A stretch of 37,298 nucleotides of DNA, taken from Vicingaceae bacterium (GTDB taxonomy: Bacteria > Bacteroidota > Bacteroidia > Flavobacteriales_E > Vicingaceae). The position numbers and the translations under genes were made by a program. Below are positions 9,809 through 19,236 of the stretch, in pieces (the stretch's first letter is position 1; each line of letters begins with the position of its first letter). Where the stretch lies: NCBI GenBank assembly GCA_028336925.1, contig JAOKVV010000014.1, forward strand, positions 1 through 37,298, written 5' to 3'. The notes beneath the pieces were generated by a model that made no database searches, was not told the DNA's origin, and saw only the letters and a program-made list of their open reading frames with translations.

Positions 9809-10825
9809 ATGAAGAATTTTCGATATATACTATTATTTACAGTTGCATTGTTAAGCTTCTCGGCTGCAAATGCACAGTTGCTTCCCAATTTTGGTGGGCA
9901 GCGAGCAGGCTTATCTGCCTTATCATTTTTAAAGAATGATATGAGTCCAAGGTCTGCGGCGTTATCCGGAGCCAGTGTAGCTTTAGGTGGTGATGCTTAT
10001 TCGCTTTATTCAAATCCAGCTGCTGCAACAGATGTAAAAGGTCTGACCATTGCTACTACCAATTTAAGTTTAGGCGCAGGAGTTAACCAATCATTTGTTT
10101 CGGTAATAATGCCACAAAAGAATGGAGCAGCAATAGGAGCAAGTCTAAATGTGCTCAATTCAGGTAAAATGGATGTTCGTACGGAGTTTCAACCAGAAGG
10201 TACAGGCGAGCAGTTTTATGTGATGAATTTGGCCGGAGCAATGACGTATTCTAAAAAGCTATCTGATATGTTTTCTGCAGGTGTTAGTTTTAAGTTTGTA
10301 CACGAACAAATTGCTGAATATAGAAACTCAACTGTTGCAGTAGATGTAAGCTTCTTGTATTATACCGATTACAAAGATTTAAAGTTTGCAGTTATGGTTC
10401 AGAATTTCGGAGGAAATTCAGCACTTTCAGGAGATGATTTACAAGTATCGTTTAACCGAGATCAAAATTCATTGGAATTACAGGATTACACTGTTCCAAC
10501 GGTATTTAAATTAGGAGCCTCGATCGTACCTGTTAAAACAGACAAACATTCGTTAACAGCTATAGCGCAATTAAATCACCCAAATGACAATGCTGAAAAC
10601 TACCGTTTAGCAGCAGAATACGAATATTTAAAACTACTCTCCTTAAGGGCAGGAATTAAATTTAACATGGAAGGACAGCAATTACCCACCTTTGGTTTTG
10701 GAGTGAGAACTCGAGCAGGAGGTTATCCTATTCGAATCGATTATGCTGCCAATCCAACACAGTTTTTTGGATTTCAGCATACAGTAGGGTTGTCATTTTC
10801 ATTTAATAAATTGGAGGAGCGATAA
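9809..10825 (+). CDS. PorV/PorQ-family outer-membrane barrel protein
   Basis: 338 residues with signal peptide MKNFRYILLFTVALLSFSAANA. The segment after it (LSALSFLKNDMSPRSAALSGA, then GGDAYSLYSNPAA) is the hallmark start of the PorV/PorQ (UPF0164) family, related to FadL-type barrels; the rest alternates hydrophobic beta strands (AAIGASLNVLNSG, MFSAGVSFKFVHEQ, VGLSFSFNKL). PorV itself is the T9SS shuttle protein that carries sorting-domain cargo to the sortase PorU, and PorQ-type paralogues occur in other surface systems. Length and the missing por neighbours suggest a paralogue and not the core PorV. It starts one base after the receptor gene and its stop overlaps the next start (TAATG at 10823-10827). 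Function as a cargo carrier is inference. Confidence 0.82.
   Translation: MKNFRYILLFTVALLSFSAANAQLLPNFGGQRAGLSALSFLKNDMSPRSAALSGASVALGGDAYSLYSNPAAATDVKGLTIATTNLSLGAGVNQSFVSVIMPQKNGAAIGASLNVLNSGKMDVRTEFQPEGTGEQFYVMNLAGAMTYSKKLSDMFSAGVSFKFVHEQIAEYRNSTVAVDVSFLYYTDYKDLKFAVMVQNFGGNSALSGDDLQVSFNRDQNSLELQDYTVPTVFKLGASIVPVKTDKHSLTAIAQLNHPNDNAENYRLAAEYEYLKLLSLRAGIKFNMEGQQLPTFGFGVRTRAGGYPIRIDYAANPTQFFGFQHTVGLSFSFNKLEER
10813..10817 (+). promoter_or_regulatory. Shine-Dalgarno-like GGAGG before the beta-propeller lipoprotein gene
   Basis: GGAGG ends seven bases before the ATG at 10825, at the end of the PorV-like gene. Bacteroidota generally do not rely on Shine-Dalgarno pairing, and the other starts in this window lack one, so this could aid coupled re-initiation at the TAATG overlap or simply be a by-product of the Leu-Glu-Glu-Arg codons. 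Confidence 0.35.
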
Positions 10826-12072
10826 TGAGAAACTTTTTTAAAATAGCGGCTTTATTAATAGCTTCAACTTCATTGTATTCTTGTGAAAAGTACTTTGGTG
10901 ATAAGACAGATTTAGATTTTATCGAAATTCCAGAACAGAATTATCGGGAGGTAGCTTATGTTCCTGTGCAGCCTGTTTTAGATCAATTTGTAAGTCCAAC
11001 AGATGTACTCGCAGGGTTTGATGAGATGATTTATGTAGCCGATAATGGTACGGAAGAAATTGTTGCATTAGATCAATCGGGTAGGGAAGTAGGCCGTTTA
11101 CGTGTGCCAGGAGTAACCTCAATTACCCAAGATAGAAAGTTGGACTTGCTCGCTATTGGTACGTTTGATACAATTGTGAAGGTTAGAGTAAAAGATACGG
11201 TAGACGTCTTGGGAAATCCAATTTTAAAAGATACGCTTTTAGCGTTATCTTCCATATATCGTATCGACTTATCTACCCCTTTAGGTTATGGCTTAAGGTT
11301 TTCTCGTGCAAATATTACCTCCAAACATCCATTCTATTTTAGGAATTCATTTATAGATCCAAGAATCGATGCTAAGGTTATGTTGAACAGAATAGCTGTG
11401 ATGGGTAATAATAGCTATTATGTAACACGTCAGGGACCTGTTAATCCAAACTCAGGCGCTCGAACTCCTGATGATGCTATTTTAGTATTTGATGAAAATG
11501 ACCAATACATTACGCCAATTTTAGTAACAACTAATGATGGCAGGGTATTTAATAATTACTTTAAAAAGCCATACGGAATAAGTACTTACGCAAAACCACC
11601 ACAAATTACTGCGACCAATAATAGAGATTTTATTTTCACTTCTATTGATGATAACACGGTTTTTAAGACCCAGTTAATTTCATTTATTGAGTCTGATTTT
11701 GGTAGCCAATATACGCCCCTCATATTACCGGTAGGCGATGTGAGCGAGGCCGATGGCTTTTTGTATAGTGCATTTAAGTTTACAGAACCTTCAGGGGCTA
11801 CTATAACTGGAGATGGAACTAATTATATCTTTGTGGCAGATGCGGAGAAAGACTCTATCTTTCAATTCACAAATACTGGTTTTGAAGGGGTAAATCCGCC
11901 GCCGGCTTCTGGTGAAACTCGATTTGTTAAAACTTCTTTTGGAGGCACAGGAATTGAGTTAACCCAATTTAAAGAACCTGTCGCTGTAGCTCATACTAGA
12001 GATATTTTATATGTTGCGGATAAAGGAAATGGTCGGGTATTGAGGTTTAAATTAACGTTGGATATTCGGTAG
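10825..12072 (+). CDS. NHL-type beta-propeller lipoprotein, last gene of the receptor unit
   Basis: 415 residues. MRNFFKIAALLIASTSLYSC is a lipoprotein signal with Cys20 as the lipidated residue. The body contains repeated propeller-like strands: VSPTDVLAGFDEMIYVADNG near 55, VDNGTEEIVALDQSGREVGR-type turns, TNYIFVADAEKDSIFQF near 330 and FKEPVAVAHTRDILYVADKG near 385 followed by NGRVLRFKL. These 'position, YVAD, variable' repeats are characteristic of NHL/6-bladed beta-propellers. Middle blades are less regular, so blade number is uncertain. The start overlaps the PorV-like stop codon by one base, and a strong terminator follows, closing the unit. A surface-exposed or periplasmic binding role is likely; no enzyme motif is seen. 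Confidence 0.8.
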   Translation: MRNFFKIAALLIASTSLYSCEKYFGDKTDLDFIEIPEQNYREVAYVPVQPVLDQFVSPTDVLAGFDEMIYVADNGTEEIVALDQSGREVGRLRVPGVTSITQDRKLDLLAIGTFDTIVKVRVKDTVDVLGNPILKDTLLALSSIYRIDLSTPLGYGLRFSRANITSKHPFYFRNSFIDPRIDAKVMLNRIAVMGNNSYYVTRQGPVNPNSGARTPDDAILVFDENDQYITPILVTTNDGRVFNNYFKKPYGISTYAKPPQITATNNRDFIFTSIDDNTVFKTQLISFIESDFGSQYTPLILPVGDVSEADGFLYSAFKFTEPSGATITGDGTNYIFVADAEKDSIFQFTNTGFEGVNPPPASGETRFVKTSFGGTGIELTQFKEPVAVAHTRDILYVADKGNGRVLRFKLTLDIR

Positions 12073-12094
12073 GCTAATAATTAGTTATCATAAT

Positions 12095-12131
12095 AAAAAC
12101 GACTCTTTCAAATTCTGAAAGAGCCGTTTTT
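12095..12131. terminator. Bidirectional terminator between convergent genes
   Basis: A 15-position stem (12095-12109 with 12117-12131, one A-C mismatch) has an A-run on one side and a T-run on the other, so it can end transcription from both the receptor unit (plus) and the carboxylase gene (minus). Confidence 0.88.
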
Positions 12132-12150
12132 AATTTGATAAAACAAAGAT

Positions 12151-13791
12151 TTACGTCTGCATTACCCCCACATTAAAAGGCTTCTCGATTGGTGCCTGAT
12201 TTGCCGCTTCTATTCCCATAGAGATCCATTGTCTGGTATCCTTTGGGTCTATGATTGCATCTACCCATAAACGTGAAGCTGCGTAGTAAGGAGAGGTTTG
12301 TTTGTCGTAATTTGATTCTATTTCTTCCTTCAGTTTCTTTTCAGCTTCTTCGGTTATTACTTCTCCTTTCGATTTTAGAGAAGCTACTTTAATTTGGTGC
12401 AATACTTTGGCAGCTTGTGCTCCTCCCATTACCGCTAATCTAGCTGTAGGCCATGCTACTATTAATCGAGGATCATACGCTTTTCCACACATGGCATAGT
12501 TTCCTGCTCCATAAGAGTTGCCCATTAAGATAGTGAATTTTGGTACTACAGAATTAGCCATGGTATTCACCATTTTTGCTCCGTCTTTTATAATTCCTGC
12601 CTGCTCAGATTTAGACCCGACCATAAACCCTGTTACATCTTGTAAAAAGACCAAAGGAATCTTCTTTTGGTTGCAATTCATAATAAAGCGAGCTGCCTTA
12701 TCAGCAGAGTCGGAATAGATAACACCACCAAACTGCATTTCTCCTTTTTTCGTTTTAACGAGAGTTCTCTGGTTGGCAACTATACCAACAGCCCAGCCGT
12801 CAATACGCGCATAACCGCAAACCAATGTTTGTCCATAAAGGGCCTTAAATTCTTCAAATTCGCCGTTGTCCACTAAGTTTGAAATCACCTCTTTTACGTT
12901 ATAAGGTTTTGCTCTATCCTCAGGAATATGGCTGTAAATATCTTTTAATGGAGCTAATGGATTTGCTGGTTCAGCTCGATTAAATCCAGCTTTATCAAAA
13001 TCGCCAATCTTATCCATAATGTTTCGAATGGAATTAAGGCAGGATTCGTCGTCATCGACTTTATGGTCGATAACTCCTGATATTTCACTTTGAGTAGTGG
13101 CTCCACCTAATGTTTCATTGTCGATGTCTTCGCCTATAGCTGCTTTTACCAAATAACTTCCTGCTAAGAAAATAGTGCCTGTTTTATTAACGATAAGAGA
13201 CTCATCACTCATAATTGGCAAATAAGCTCCACCTGCTACACAGCTGCCCATAACAGCAGCTATTTGGGTAATTCCCATGGAACTCATCCGAGCATTATTT
13301 CTAAAGATTCGTCCGAAATGTTCCTTATCAGGAAAAACTTCATCTTGCAACGGTAGAAAAACACCTGCACTATCTACTAAATAGATGATTGGTAAGCGGT
13401 TTTCCATAGCTATCTCCTGTGCTCTTAAATTTTTCTTTGCAGCAATAGGGAACCAAGCACCTGCTTTTACCGTTGCGTCATTGGCTACAACAATACACTG
13501 CTTTCCGCTGACATACCCCATTTTTATAACAACACCACCTGATGGACATCCGCCATATTCTTCATACATATCATCTGCGGTGAATGCACCAATTTCTATG
13601 GATTTCAATTTCTTGTCGAGTAAAAAGTCGATTCGTTCTCTCGCCGTTAGCTTTCCTTCTGCATGTTGCTTATCGATTCTTTTTTGTCCACCACCTAGAT
13701 AAATTTTTTCAAGCTTTCTATTCATATCAGAGATGAGTAGACGCATGCTATCATCATTTTTGCTTTTTTCTAGGTCTATTTTATTTGCCAT
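12151..13791 (-). CDS. Acyl-CoA carboxylase carboxyltransferase (beta) subunit, methylcrotonyl-CoA carboxylase-like
   Basis: 546 residues. Motifs in order: GKLTARERIDFLLD near 45; GGCPSGGVVIKMGYVSG; VANDATVKAGAWFP; RLPIIYLVDSAGVFLPLQDE; HFGRIFRNNARMSSMGITQIA; the oxyanion-hole segment MGSCVAGGAYLPIMSDES; and in the C-terminal half VFLQDVTGFMVG and MGNSYGAGNYAM followed by AYDPRLIVAWPTARLAVMGG. The HFGRIF and LVDSAG...LP pattern fits methylcrotonyl-CoA carboxylase beta better than propionyl-CoA carboxylase beta, but many Bacteroidota proteins of this type are simply annotated acyl-CoA carboxylase beta, so substrate is uncertain. It transfers CO2 from carboxybiotin to an acyl-CoA in the cytoplasm. 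A biotin carboxylase gene lies 15 kb away at 28414; no biotin carrier protein is in the window. A stand-alone gene, with a candidate promoter upstream. Confidence 0.93.
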   Translation of the reverse strand: MANKIDLEKSKNDDSMRLLISDMNRKLEKIYLGGGQKRIDKQHAEGKLTARERIDFLLDKKLKSIEIGAFTADDMYEEYGGCPSGGVVIKMGYVSGKQCIVVANDATVKAGAWFPIAAKKNLRAQEIAMENRLPIIYLVDSAGVFLPLQDEVFPDKEHFGRIFRNNARMSSMGITQIAAVMGSCVAGGAYLPIMSDESLIVNKTGTIFLAGSYLVKAAIGEDIDNETLGGATTQSEISGVIDHKVDDDESCLNSIRNIMDKIGDFDKAGFNRAEPANPLAPLKDIYSHIPEDRAKPYNVKEVISNLVDNGEFEEFKALYGQTLVCGYARIDGWAVGIVANQRTLVKTKKGEMQFGGVIYSDSADKAARFIMNCNQKKIPLVFLQDVTGFMVGSKSEQAGIIKDGAKMVNTMANSVVPKFTILMGNSYGAGNYAMCGKAYDPRLIVAWPTARLAVMGGAQAAKVLHQIKVASLKSKGEVITEEAEKKLKEEIESNYDKQTSPYYAASRLWVDAIIDPKDTRQWISMGIEAANQAPIEKPFNVGVMQT

Positions 13792-13812
13792 AATTCAACG
13801 TTCACTTTTTTT

Positions 13813-13820
13813 CAAATATA
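13813..13820 (-). promoter_or_regulatory. Candidate -7 element of the carboxylase beta gene
   Basis: On the minus strand this reads TATATTTG, an exact TAnnTTTG match, 21 bases before the start codon. No TTG at the expected -33 position was found, so only half of the Bacteroidota promoter is present. Confidence 0.5.
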
Positions 13821-13857
13821 ATTAAACATTCATGGTTACTCTTGAGTTCTTTGGTAA

Positions 13858-13895
13858 AATAAAAAACCCTGCCTAGAATGAGCTAAGCAGGGTTT
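13858..13895 (-). terminator. Intrinsic terminator of the giant T9SS gene
   Basis: Nine bases AAACCCTGC (13864-13872) pair with GCAGGGTTT (13887-13895), and the stem extends inward past a mismatch through TAG/CTA. On the minus strand the T-rich run follows at 13866-13858, placing it 20 bases after the stop codon of the gene ending at 13916. Confidence 0.88.
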
Positions 13896-13915
13896 CTTGA
13901 ATAAATTAAATCGTT

Positions 13916-16900
13916 TTATCTAACGATTAATTTTTTAGTTACACTTTTATCACCGCTAACAATTCGTATGAAGTAAACACCTCTTTCTACTGAAGAAACA
14001 TCGATTACTTTATTTGTATTACTAGAAGTAACATTGATTAACTCATTGTCTACTACTTGACCTTTAACATCAACTATTGATAAATTGTATTGACCTATAG
14101 TGACATTGTCAAATCCAATCGTTACCAAGTTTTTAGTTGGATTTGGGAAAATACTAAAATTAGCTCCGCTTATATTATTTGCATCTAAACTTGTGAAAAG
14201 AGGAGTTTCTAATCTAAATGCATCAATAGCAAATCCATCATTTTCAATTGTGCCATTACTTACAAAAGCAAACCTCAATTTTACTTGAGATAATCCACCA
14301 ATACCGGTAATTGAATTAATGACAGGTATATAACTTCCTACACCTGCTGTTGAGAATCCTTCCCATACATTGGCTGATGTATTATTATAGAAATTGATAG
14401 AAGCTATATCGGGTAAAACTTTATTCCAAGTTGCGCCATTATTAGTTGTTAATTCCATCCATAGTTGATCCTGACCAATTTCTGATTTGAATAACATGAA
14501 GAAACTCATATCAAATATATCTGAAGAATTAAAGTATGAAAGGTCAAAACAAGGAGTTTCTATATAAGAAACTTCATTTGCATTATGATTTCCTGCAGGA
14601 GCTGTTACATATGCTTTAGTACCATTGTAAGGGCCATTGATATAGAAACTACTCGGTGTTCCTATAGCCCAAGAGTTATTGGTACCATAAGTTACCCAGT
14701 TATTTGTGGACCCCTCAAAATCATTACCATAAAAGGTTGAATTGTTGTCTAATAATTGAGCAAAACCACTAACTATAGTTGTAGATGCTGTATCATTAAA
14801 AGGATCTCCATCGCCCGTAACAGCTGAGTAAATAGTTAAGCTATAACTACCAACTGTTTGTAAGTTAACTGTTGAATTAAAAGTATAATTCAAGTTCCCG
14901 CCTGGAATAATAGTAGAAGATACTGTTTCTGTAACAGGTGTTCCATTATTTAATATGTAAGAAACAGGGAAATTAGAAACGGCTGACAATCCTTTATTGG
15001 AGAGACTAACTGTAACAGCAGCATTGGCGCCTAATCCGCAATTTGATAAAGGGGAGATAATAGAATCAACAGATAAGTTTACACCAACTGTATCATAAAT
15101 TCTAAAATCGTCTATTGATACATCTCCATTAAATGAAGCTCCTTTAACCGTCCAAAATCTGAAAGAGGTAACCCCTTGAGCTTGATATGCACTTAGGTCA
15201 AGACTTCTCAATCTAAATGTATCGGCGTTTGCTGTTTGTTGTTGACCGATTATAGTATCAATCAATGTCCAAACTCCACCATTGTCAATTTCTAAACCTA
15301 AAGCAATAATATCAGCACCGTACATATGGTACCAATAATCTAATCGAGTGGAACTGTTCGAACCATTTATTGGAGTAATATCTATGCAAGAAGACTCTAA
15401 GTAAATAGTATCTCCTGGCGAACCTGAAGAAGCTTCAGAATATATATATGCCCCTGTACCTCCATTAGGTGCAGTTGGTCCTGTTGCTGTTGAACTAGTT
15501 CCGGCTGTTGATGACTGCCATCTAAAGGTTCCTGCATTGATTGCATTCCATCTTATAGAAGAGAAGTCTGTAGCCAAGCTTGCTAGTGTATTAAAATCTT
15601 CTAAATATGGGTTTGATAAAGGTGCAACATTAGTTATTGCAAGTGATGCAGTGTCATTTGTAATATCAAAGTCACCAGTGATAGCAGCATACGCTTTAAT
15701 GTTAAATGTCGTAATTGCTGCTAAATTTGCAGGAGTTGCGAAAACATGTACAACTTTTGCTCCTGGCAATATAGTTCCTGTAAATATTTCAGGGCTATTG
15801 ATTGGCGTACCATTAATACTATAGTATAAAGGAATGTTGGTTAAGGTATCTGTTCCTTTGTTTTCAAGTTCAACAGCAATAGTCTCAGTAGAACTTAATC
15901 CACAAGCAACCAATGGTCTTGTGATTACATTCGCTGATACATCAATTGCAGGAGATTCATATATTTGGAAGTTGTCAAATGCAAAACCTTCATCCTGCAC
16001 AGAACCGTCAGAACCAAATGCTACTCTAAAAATAACACCTCCTATTCCTCCTAAACCATTTAATTTATGAATGGCTGTTACCCATCCGTTACTACCGTTA
16101 GATGAACTAGTTCTTCCACACCATCCTTGGCCTGAAGGCTCTAAAGAGCTTTGCAATCCATTTATAGAATTGTCTGTGTACCAGTTGTCAGGGTCTCCAA
16201 AAGCACCAACTATCTGCCAAGTTGTACCTCCATCTATTGATGACTGCAAAACAGCTCCATCCCATGAAAATTCAGAGTTCCACCAAACATCTAAGGAAAC
16301 TATCGGTGCAACTAGGGCTGTAAAGTCAAAACATGGAGACTCTACAAATCCATTTTCATTTGCATTATATAGACCTGTTAAATTAGTTGCCCATGCAGAA
16401 ACACCTGTAGATGCAGAGTTAATTACTGTTCCTCCTGGAGTTCCTAAATTCCAAGTGGTGTTTGAGCCACTTGCTGCCCAGCCTCCTGCGCCACTTTCAA
16501 AACCTTCATTGTAAGGGAATGAACCAACTATTGGTATATTAATTATGGACTTTAGTGTTGTGTCATTTACAGGCAATACATCGTTTATTAGTCCTGAATA
16601 TGCTTTAAGATTATAATTACCTATTGCAGATAGATTAACTGTTCCTGTGAATGTGTAAAATAATGTGTCACCAGGTAATATTGTTGCTGTAATCGTATCT
16701 GAAAGCGATAAAACACCATTCACCTCAAAGAATACAGGAATATTACTAATATTAACTGCTCCGTCATTTACAACATTTACACTTACTGTCTCTGTTGCTG
16801 ATAAACCACAGCCACTTATTGGATTTACTATTTCCACAAGGCCTGCATCAGTTGATGGAGTTTCAAATATAGAAACATTATCGAATGCAAATCCTTCTGC

Positions 16901-19198
16901 TTGTGTAAATCCATCGGAACCAAACACAAATCTAAATCTCACAGAAGGTTCACCTCCTAATGAAGGTAATGACTTCCTTGCTGGAAGCCAACCATTTGAA
17001 CCTGCTGTACCATTACCTGTCCAACCTTGTTGGTTTGGATCAATGGCGTTTAGTCCAAAAATAGAGTTGTCATTGTACCAGTTGTTTGGATCTCCAAAAA
17101 TTCCTGAAGTTGTCCAAGTAAGTCCACCATCTATGCTCGATTGTAATAAAGCACCATCATTTGAAGTGCTTGCTTCATACCAAATATTAAATGCAATAAT
17201 TGGTGTTGTTAAGTTAGTGAAATCGAAACAAGCTGAAGTCACAAAACTCAATTCATTATTATTGTACAATCCGGAAAGATTAGTAACCCAAGCTTGTGTC
17301 CCATTAAACGCAGTATCAATTACTGAGCCTGCCGGAGAACCTAATGCCCAGCTGTTAGCTGTACCTGATGATATCCAACCACCATTTCCTGACTCAAAAC
17401 TTTCTAAATATGGGAAAGTTGTAATAGTTGGAATAGAAGTAACATTTTTTAATGCCGTATCATTAGTACTTAAAGCATCTCCTGAAATACCGGTGTAAGC
17501 CTTTAAAGAGTATGTACCTACTGCACTAAGGTTAATTGTGTTGTTAAATGAAAACAATAAAGTGTCTAATGGGAATATGGTTGCTGTAACTGTATCAATT
17601 AGTGGGGTTCCACCGTTAACTTCAATTGAAACAGGAAAGTTGGATATATTATTCAAACCTGCATTGACAATTAAAACAGAAACTGTTTCATTACCTAAAC
17701 CACATGCACTAATTGGGTCAACTATTGATAGAAGTTCTGCATCAATAGCAGGGGTTTCGTAAACAGTAATATCATCGAATGCAAAACCTTCTCGTGTTAC
17801 TGAACCATCAGAACCAAAAGCAAATCTTAATTTAACTGATGGCTCTCCACCTAGACCTGTTAAATCATGCTTTGCAGTAACCCAACCTTGACTTCCATTG
17901 TTACCTTGGTCACCTGTCCATCCTTCACCTGAAGGTTCTAGACCACCGGACAGTCCATTGATGCTATTGTCTGTATACCAATTATTTGGGTCTCCAAATG
18001 CTCCCACTTTTTGCCATGTAACTCCTGCATCTATTGAGCTTTGAAGTACGGTCCCATCCCAAGAGTTTTCAGATGTCCAAAAAACTTTAGCACTAAATAC
18101 GGGAGTTGTCAATGATGTAAAATCAAAAATTTGACTTTCTACGTAAGAGTCTTCGTTACTATTATATTGTCCTGTGAGGTTAGTAACCCACGCGCTAGAT
18201 CCACTGGATGCTGAATTAATTTCTGCAGCACTCGGAGCTCCGAATTGCCATGAGCTGTTAGTACCTCCTGCTATCCATTGACCATTGCCATTTTCAAAAT
18301 TCTCAAAATATGGGAAAGAAGAAATTCCAACAAACTTAGTGATGGTTTTGCTTAATGAATCGTTAGTTAAATCACCATCACCTGCGAAGCTTGTATATGT
18401 TACGAGAGTATGAGCTCCCGGAGCAGAGAAATTACCTGTTGCAGTGAAACTGTAAAAGAAACTACTTGCTGCGGGTATTGGTCCTGCAACTGTTTCATTT
18501 ATAGGTGTTCCTCCGTCAACAATAAATGAAACAGGAACGTTAATAGCTGCTGAACTACCATAATTTCTTACTTCTACTGTAATAGTTTCAGTGGAAGTTA
18601 AGGCAGTTGAACTAATCGGATCTATTATAGCACTAACTCCAACATCATTTGCAGATGGAGAATAGACCTTAATGTTATCTATTATCCAATACCAACTATA
18701 ATTCCCCTGCCATCTAAATCGAATTTGACCTGTTGTAGTTAAGGAAACACTTGACGTAATATCTAAAGTGTCAGATTGAGGATTGCTAGTTGAAATTGCG
18801 TTCCAACTTGCTATGGAATCCCAAGTAGTTCCATTAAATGCTTCTACTGTTGCAATACCGCCAAAACCACTTTGAAAGTAGTGATCAAAAGTTAACAATA
18901 CTAGATTAGATCCGTTTGCATTGAAGGTTGCACTTTCCAAATAAGCATCCTCAGCTGACCCCGGTCCATTAAAATCACTATCAAATGTAGCAGCTGGAGC
19001 TGACATTGGTAGGTTAATAGTTTTTGATCCAGGATTATTAAACGTCCATATTTCTCCACTGGTAGTAGAGTCTACATTTGCCCATCCTATTGGGGGAGTT
19101 GTTCCTGTTGCTGTTGAAAAATTTTCACTCAGATAGGTTTGAGCAAATCCTATCATGCTGAAAATTAAGGCTACTGCAGCTAGTAATGTTTTTTTCAT
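13916..19198 (-). CDS. Giant modular T9SS-secreted protein with alternating jelly-roll-like and CARDB-like domains
   Basis: 1760 residues with signal peptide MKKTLLAAVALIFSMIGFAQ. I count six 'choice-of-anchor/MAM-like' jelly-roll modules beginning near residues 21, 295, 595, 894, 1196 and 1489, alternating with five CARDB/Ig-like modules near 186, 486, 783, 1085 and 1370. Modules 2-4 are near copies: each opens FPY..(G/S)FE, includes AW(V/A)TNL(T/S)G.YN.NE, LQSSID.G.TW, GFAFD and closes into an NPIS/DPIS.CGL start of the next CARDB. Module 5 is divergent, of MAM type (LEDFNTLA). The last ~85 residues (NFSIFPNPTKNLVTIGF, RGVYFIRIVSG, KKLIVR) are a type A T9SS sorting domain. Such proteins are usually surface-displayed adhesins or matrix components; no enzyme motif is seen. 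It is transcribed alone, between a terminator and a candidate promoter. Sequence composition is not unlike its neighbours. Confidence 0.9.
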   Translation of the reverse strand: MKKTLLAAVALIFSMIGFAQTYLSENFSTATGTTPPIGWANVDSTTSGEIWTFNNPGSKTINLPMSAPAATFDSDFNGPGSAEDAYLESATFNANGSNLVLLTFDHYFQSGFGGIATVEAFNGTTWDSIASWNAISTSNPQSDTLDITSSVSLTTTGQIRFRWQGNYSWYWIIDNIKVYSPSANDVGVSAIIDPISSTALTSTETITVEVRNYGSSAAINVPVSFIVDGGTPINETVAGPIPAASSFFYSFTATGNFSAPGAHTLVTYTSFAGDGDLTNDSLSKTITKFVGISSFPYFENFENGNGQWIAGGTNSSWQFGAPSAAEINSASSGSSAWVTNLTGQYNSNEDSYVESQIFDFTSLTTPVFSAKVFWTSENSWDGTVLQSSIDAGVTWQKVGAFGDPNNWYTDNSINGLSGGLEPSGEGWTGDQGNNGSQGWVTAKHDLTGLGGEPSVKLRFAFGSDGSVTREGFAFDDITVYETPAIDAELLSIVDPISACGLGNETVSVLIVNAGLNNISNFPVSIEVNGGTPLIDTVTATIFPLDTLLFSFNNTINLSAVGTYSLKAYTGISGDALSTNDTALKNVTSIPTITTFPYLESFESGNGGWISSGTANSWALGSPAGSVIDTAFNGTQAWVTNLSGLYNNNELSFVTSACFDFTNLTTPIIAFNIWYEASTSNDGALLQSSIDGGLTWTTSGIFGDPNNWYNDNSIFGLNAIDPNQQGWTGNGTAGSNGWLPARKSLPSLGGEPSVRFRFVFGSDGFTQAEGFAFDNVSIFETPSTDAGLVEIVNPISGCGLSATETVSVNVVNDGAVNISNIPVFFEVNGVLSLSDTITATILPGDTLFYTFTGTVNLSAIGNYNLKAYSGLINDVLPVNDTTLKSIINIPIVGSFPYNEGFESGAGGWAASGSNTTWNLGTPGGTVINSASTGVSAWATNLTGLYNANENGFVESPCFDFTALVAPIVSLDVWWNSEFSWDGAVLQSSIDGGTTWQIVGAFGDPDNWYTDNSINGLQSSLEPSGQGWCGRTSSSNGSNGWVTAIHKLNGLGGIGGVIFRVAFGSDGSVQDEGFAFDNFQIYESPAIDVSANVITRPLVACGLSSTETIAVELENKGTDTLTNIPLYYSINGTPINSPEIFTGTILPGAKVVHVFATPANLAAITTFNIKAYAAITGDFDITNDTASLAITNVAPLSNPYLEDFNTLASLATDFSSIRWNAINAGTFRWQSSTAGTSSTATGPTAPNGGTGAYIYSEASSGSPGDTIYLESSCIDITPINGSNSSTRLDYWYHMYGADIIALGLEIDNGGVWTLIDTIIGQQQTANADTFRLRSLDLSAYQAQGVTSFRFWTVKGASFNGDVSIDDFRIYDTVGVNLSVDSIISPLSNCGLGANAAVTVSLSNKGLSAVSNFPVSYILNNGTPVTETVSSTIIPGGNLNYTFNSTVNLQTVGSYSLTIYSAVTGDGDPFNDTASTTIVSGFAQLLDNNSTFYGNDFEGSTNNWVTYGTNNSWAIGTPSSFYINGPYNGTKAYVTAPAGNHNANEVSYIETPCFDLSYFNSSDIFDMSFFMLFKSEIGQDQLWMELTTNNGATWNKVLPDIASINFYNNTSANVWEGFSTAGVGSYIPVINSITGIGGLSQVKLRFAFVSNGTIENDGFAIDAFRLETPLFTSLDANNISGANFSIFPNPTKNLVTIGFDNVTIGQYNLSIVDVKGQVVDNELINVTSSNTNKVIDVSSVERGVYFIRIVSGDKSVTKKLIVR
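15614..18316 (-). repeat. Three in-frame tandem repeats of about 900 bp inside the giant T9SS gene
   Basis: Units on the minus strand run 18316-17417 (900 bp), 17416-16520 (897 bp) and 16519-15614 (906 bp), judged from the recurring Phe-Pro-Tyr start. Each encodes one jelly-roll-like plus one CARDB-like domain. Conserved islands include the Asp-Pro-(Asn/Asp)-Asn-Trp-Tyr segment and the Gly-Phe-Ala-Phe-Asp segment. The copies have diverged at the DNA level, so they are old duplications. Confidence 0.85.
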
Positions 19199-19236
19199 TG
19201 TAATTCAGTTTTTATTTAAAAAATAATTGAGTTATA

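Noticed and set aside
16665-17498. Long open frame (277 codons) antisense to the giant T9SS gene, with similar ones at 16071-16514 and 15537-15824
   Set aside because: They mirror the repeats and codon bias of the real gene on the other strand; they lack plausible starts, signals and domain motifs.
15614-18316. Tandem repeats as a possible CRISPR or mobile element
   Set aside because: Units are about 900 bp, in frame and encode protein domains; there are no spacers, terminal inverted repeats or transposase.
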